From contig JAACJO010000009.1 in the NCBI GenBank assembly GCA_013368445.1, positions 1,178,001 to 1,242,000 of the forward strand: DNA of 64,000 bases, in the 5' to 3' direction. Of this stretch, positions 63,699-64,000 are shown one piece after another. The position numbers were made by a program, and so were the translations under genes. The notes beneath the pieces were generated by a model. That model worked only from the letters and a program-made list of their open reading frames with translations, was not told the origin of the DNA and made no database searches. This DNA is from Leucocoprinus leucothites (lineage: Eukaryota; Basidiomycota; Agaricomycetes; Agaricales; Agaricaceae). Numbering within the stretch: the stretch's first letter is position 1; the number at the start of each line of letters is the position of its first letter.

Positions 63699-64000
63699 TC
63701 ACTGGGATTTTACCTCAGCGCCGCCATTCCTCGAGAGTCTTTCAGCCAGGAGTCGTTCAGCCAAATCCTCGACAGCCGCCTCAGGGTCCCTTGTATTCAT
63801 TCGAAGTCCCAAGAAATTCGTCAACTCAGCCATCGTCGAGTTGTCCGGCAGCCGATCGGAGAATTTGACTGCTAGCACCTCAATCTCTTCCACCGTTTCG
63901 ACGTTCCTACCGAGTAGAAATGCTTGAATAAATTCTCTGCCATTTCCTTCGTTGCGTATCCGAGTTCGAACTCGCAAGAAATCCGACCAGGTCGCAGAAG
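63699..64000 (-). CDS. BCS1-like AAA ATPase, C-terminal part, runs off the window
   Basis: Only the last 100 codons are present; the gene continues beyond 64000. The stretch VEEIEVLAVKFSDRLPDNST with ELTNFLGLRMNTRDPEAAVE fits the end of the AAA module and C-terminal helices of Bcs1-type ATPases (family pattern: LA..F...(V/L)P...(F/S)..A.LQGFLL...DPEAAV). Bcs1 translocates the folded Rieske protein across the inner mitochondrial membrane; many mushroom paralogues have unknown roles. The Walker motifs and any transmembrane N-terminus are outside the window, so the exact subfamily is open. Stop at 63699. Confidence 0.65.
   Translation of the reverse strand, partial: SATWSDFLRVRTRIRNEGNGREFIQAFLLGRNVETVEEIEVLAVKFSDRLPDNSTMAELTNFLGLRMNTRDPEAAVEDLAERLLAERLSRNGGAEVKSQ

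Overview
The window is nuclear DNA of a filamentous basidiomycete, most likely an Agaricomycete; the species cannot be fixed from the sequence. The evidence is the gene content (pentafunctional AROM, cytochrome-b5-fused delta-9 desaturase, NACHT STAND proteins, F-box/LRR proteins, a fungal seven-helix family, a CPL1-like secreted protein) and the gene structure: many 45-70 bp GT-AG introns, several micro-exons of 7-16 nt, and genes on both strands without operons. Gene models below were spliced by eye; where exon phases join into conserved protein the model is strong.

Layout. 0-9 kb: 3' part of an F-box/LRR gene with a frameshift, two paralogous seven-helix membrane proteins, and between them an NAD(P)-dependent reductase. 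9.4-12 kb: gamma-glutamyltranspeptidase. 12-15.4 kb: no supported gene. 15.4-18.2 kb: NACHT protein A. 19.6-24.5 kb: mitochondrial aconitase and a coiled-coil protein. 25.6-27.1 kb: a complete F-box/LRR paralogue of the first gene. 27.3-29 kb: the Ole1-type desaturase.

27-45 kb is the most unusual part. A block ordered desaturase / SMP-30-like lactonase / NACHT / second lactonase has been duplicated in tandem. The units meet near 36.88 kb, where the promoter and broken start of the second lactonase run directly into a truncated 3' piece of the desaturase. The units have decayed in a complementary way: unit 1 keeps an intact lactonase (31.75-33.36 kb) but a wrecked NACHT gene (missing 5' exons, nonsense codon, internal deletion, about 0.95 kb mobile element); unit 2 keeps an open NACHT gene (39.9-42.3 kb) but a frameshifted lactonase (37.87-39.47 kb). 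The second lactonase survives intact at 43.1-44.7 kb. The mobile element is packed with TCACGCT-type motifs, and unit 2 supplies an empty site for it.

45-54 kb: a retroelement gag-like ORF, an AIG1/septin-like P-loop GTPase with no recognisable G3 motif, a TRIC-type cation channel, V-ATPase subunit E, and a secreted CPL1-like protein. 54-56 kb has a primer-binding-site-like sequence of an LTR element but no gene. 56-64 kb is conserved housekeeping: AROM (five shikimate-pathway steps), ribose-5-phosphate isomerase, the TFIIH subunit Tfb5 and the C-terminus of a BCS1-like AAA ATPase. AROM and ribose-5-phosphate isomerase are adjacent on the same strand and are metabolically linked, since the pentose phosphate pathway supplies erythrose-4-phosphate to the shikimate route.
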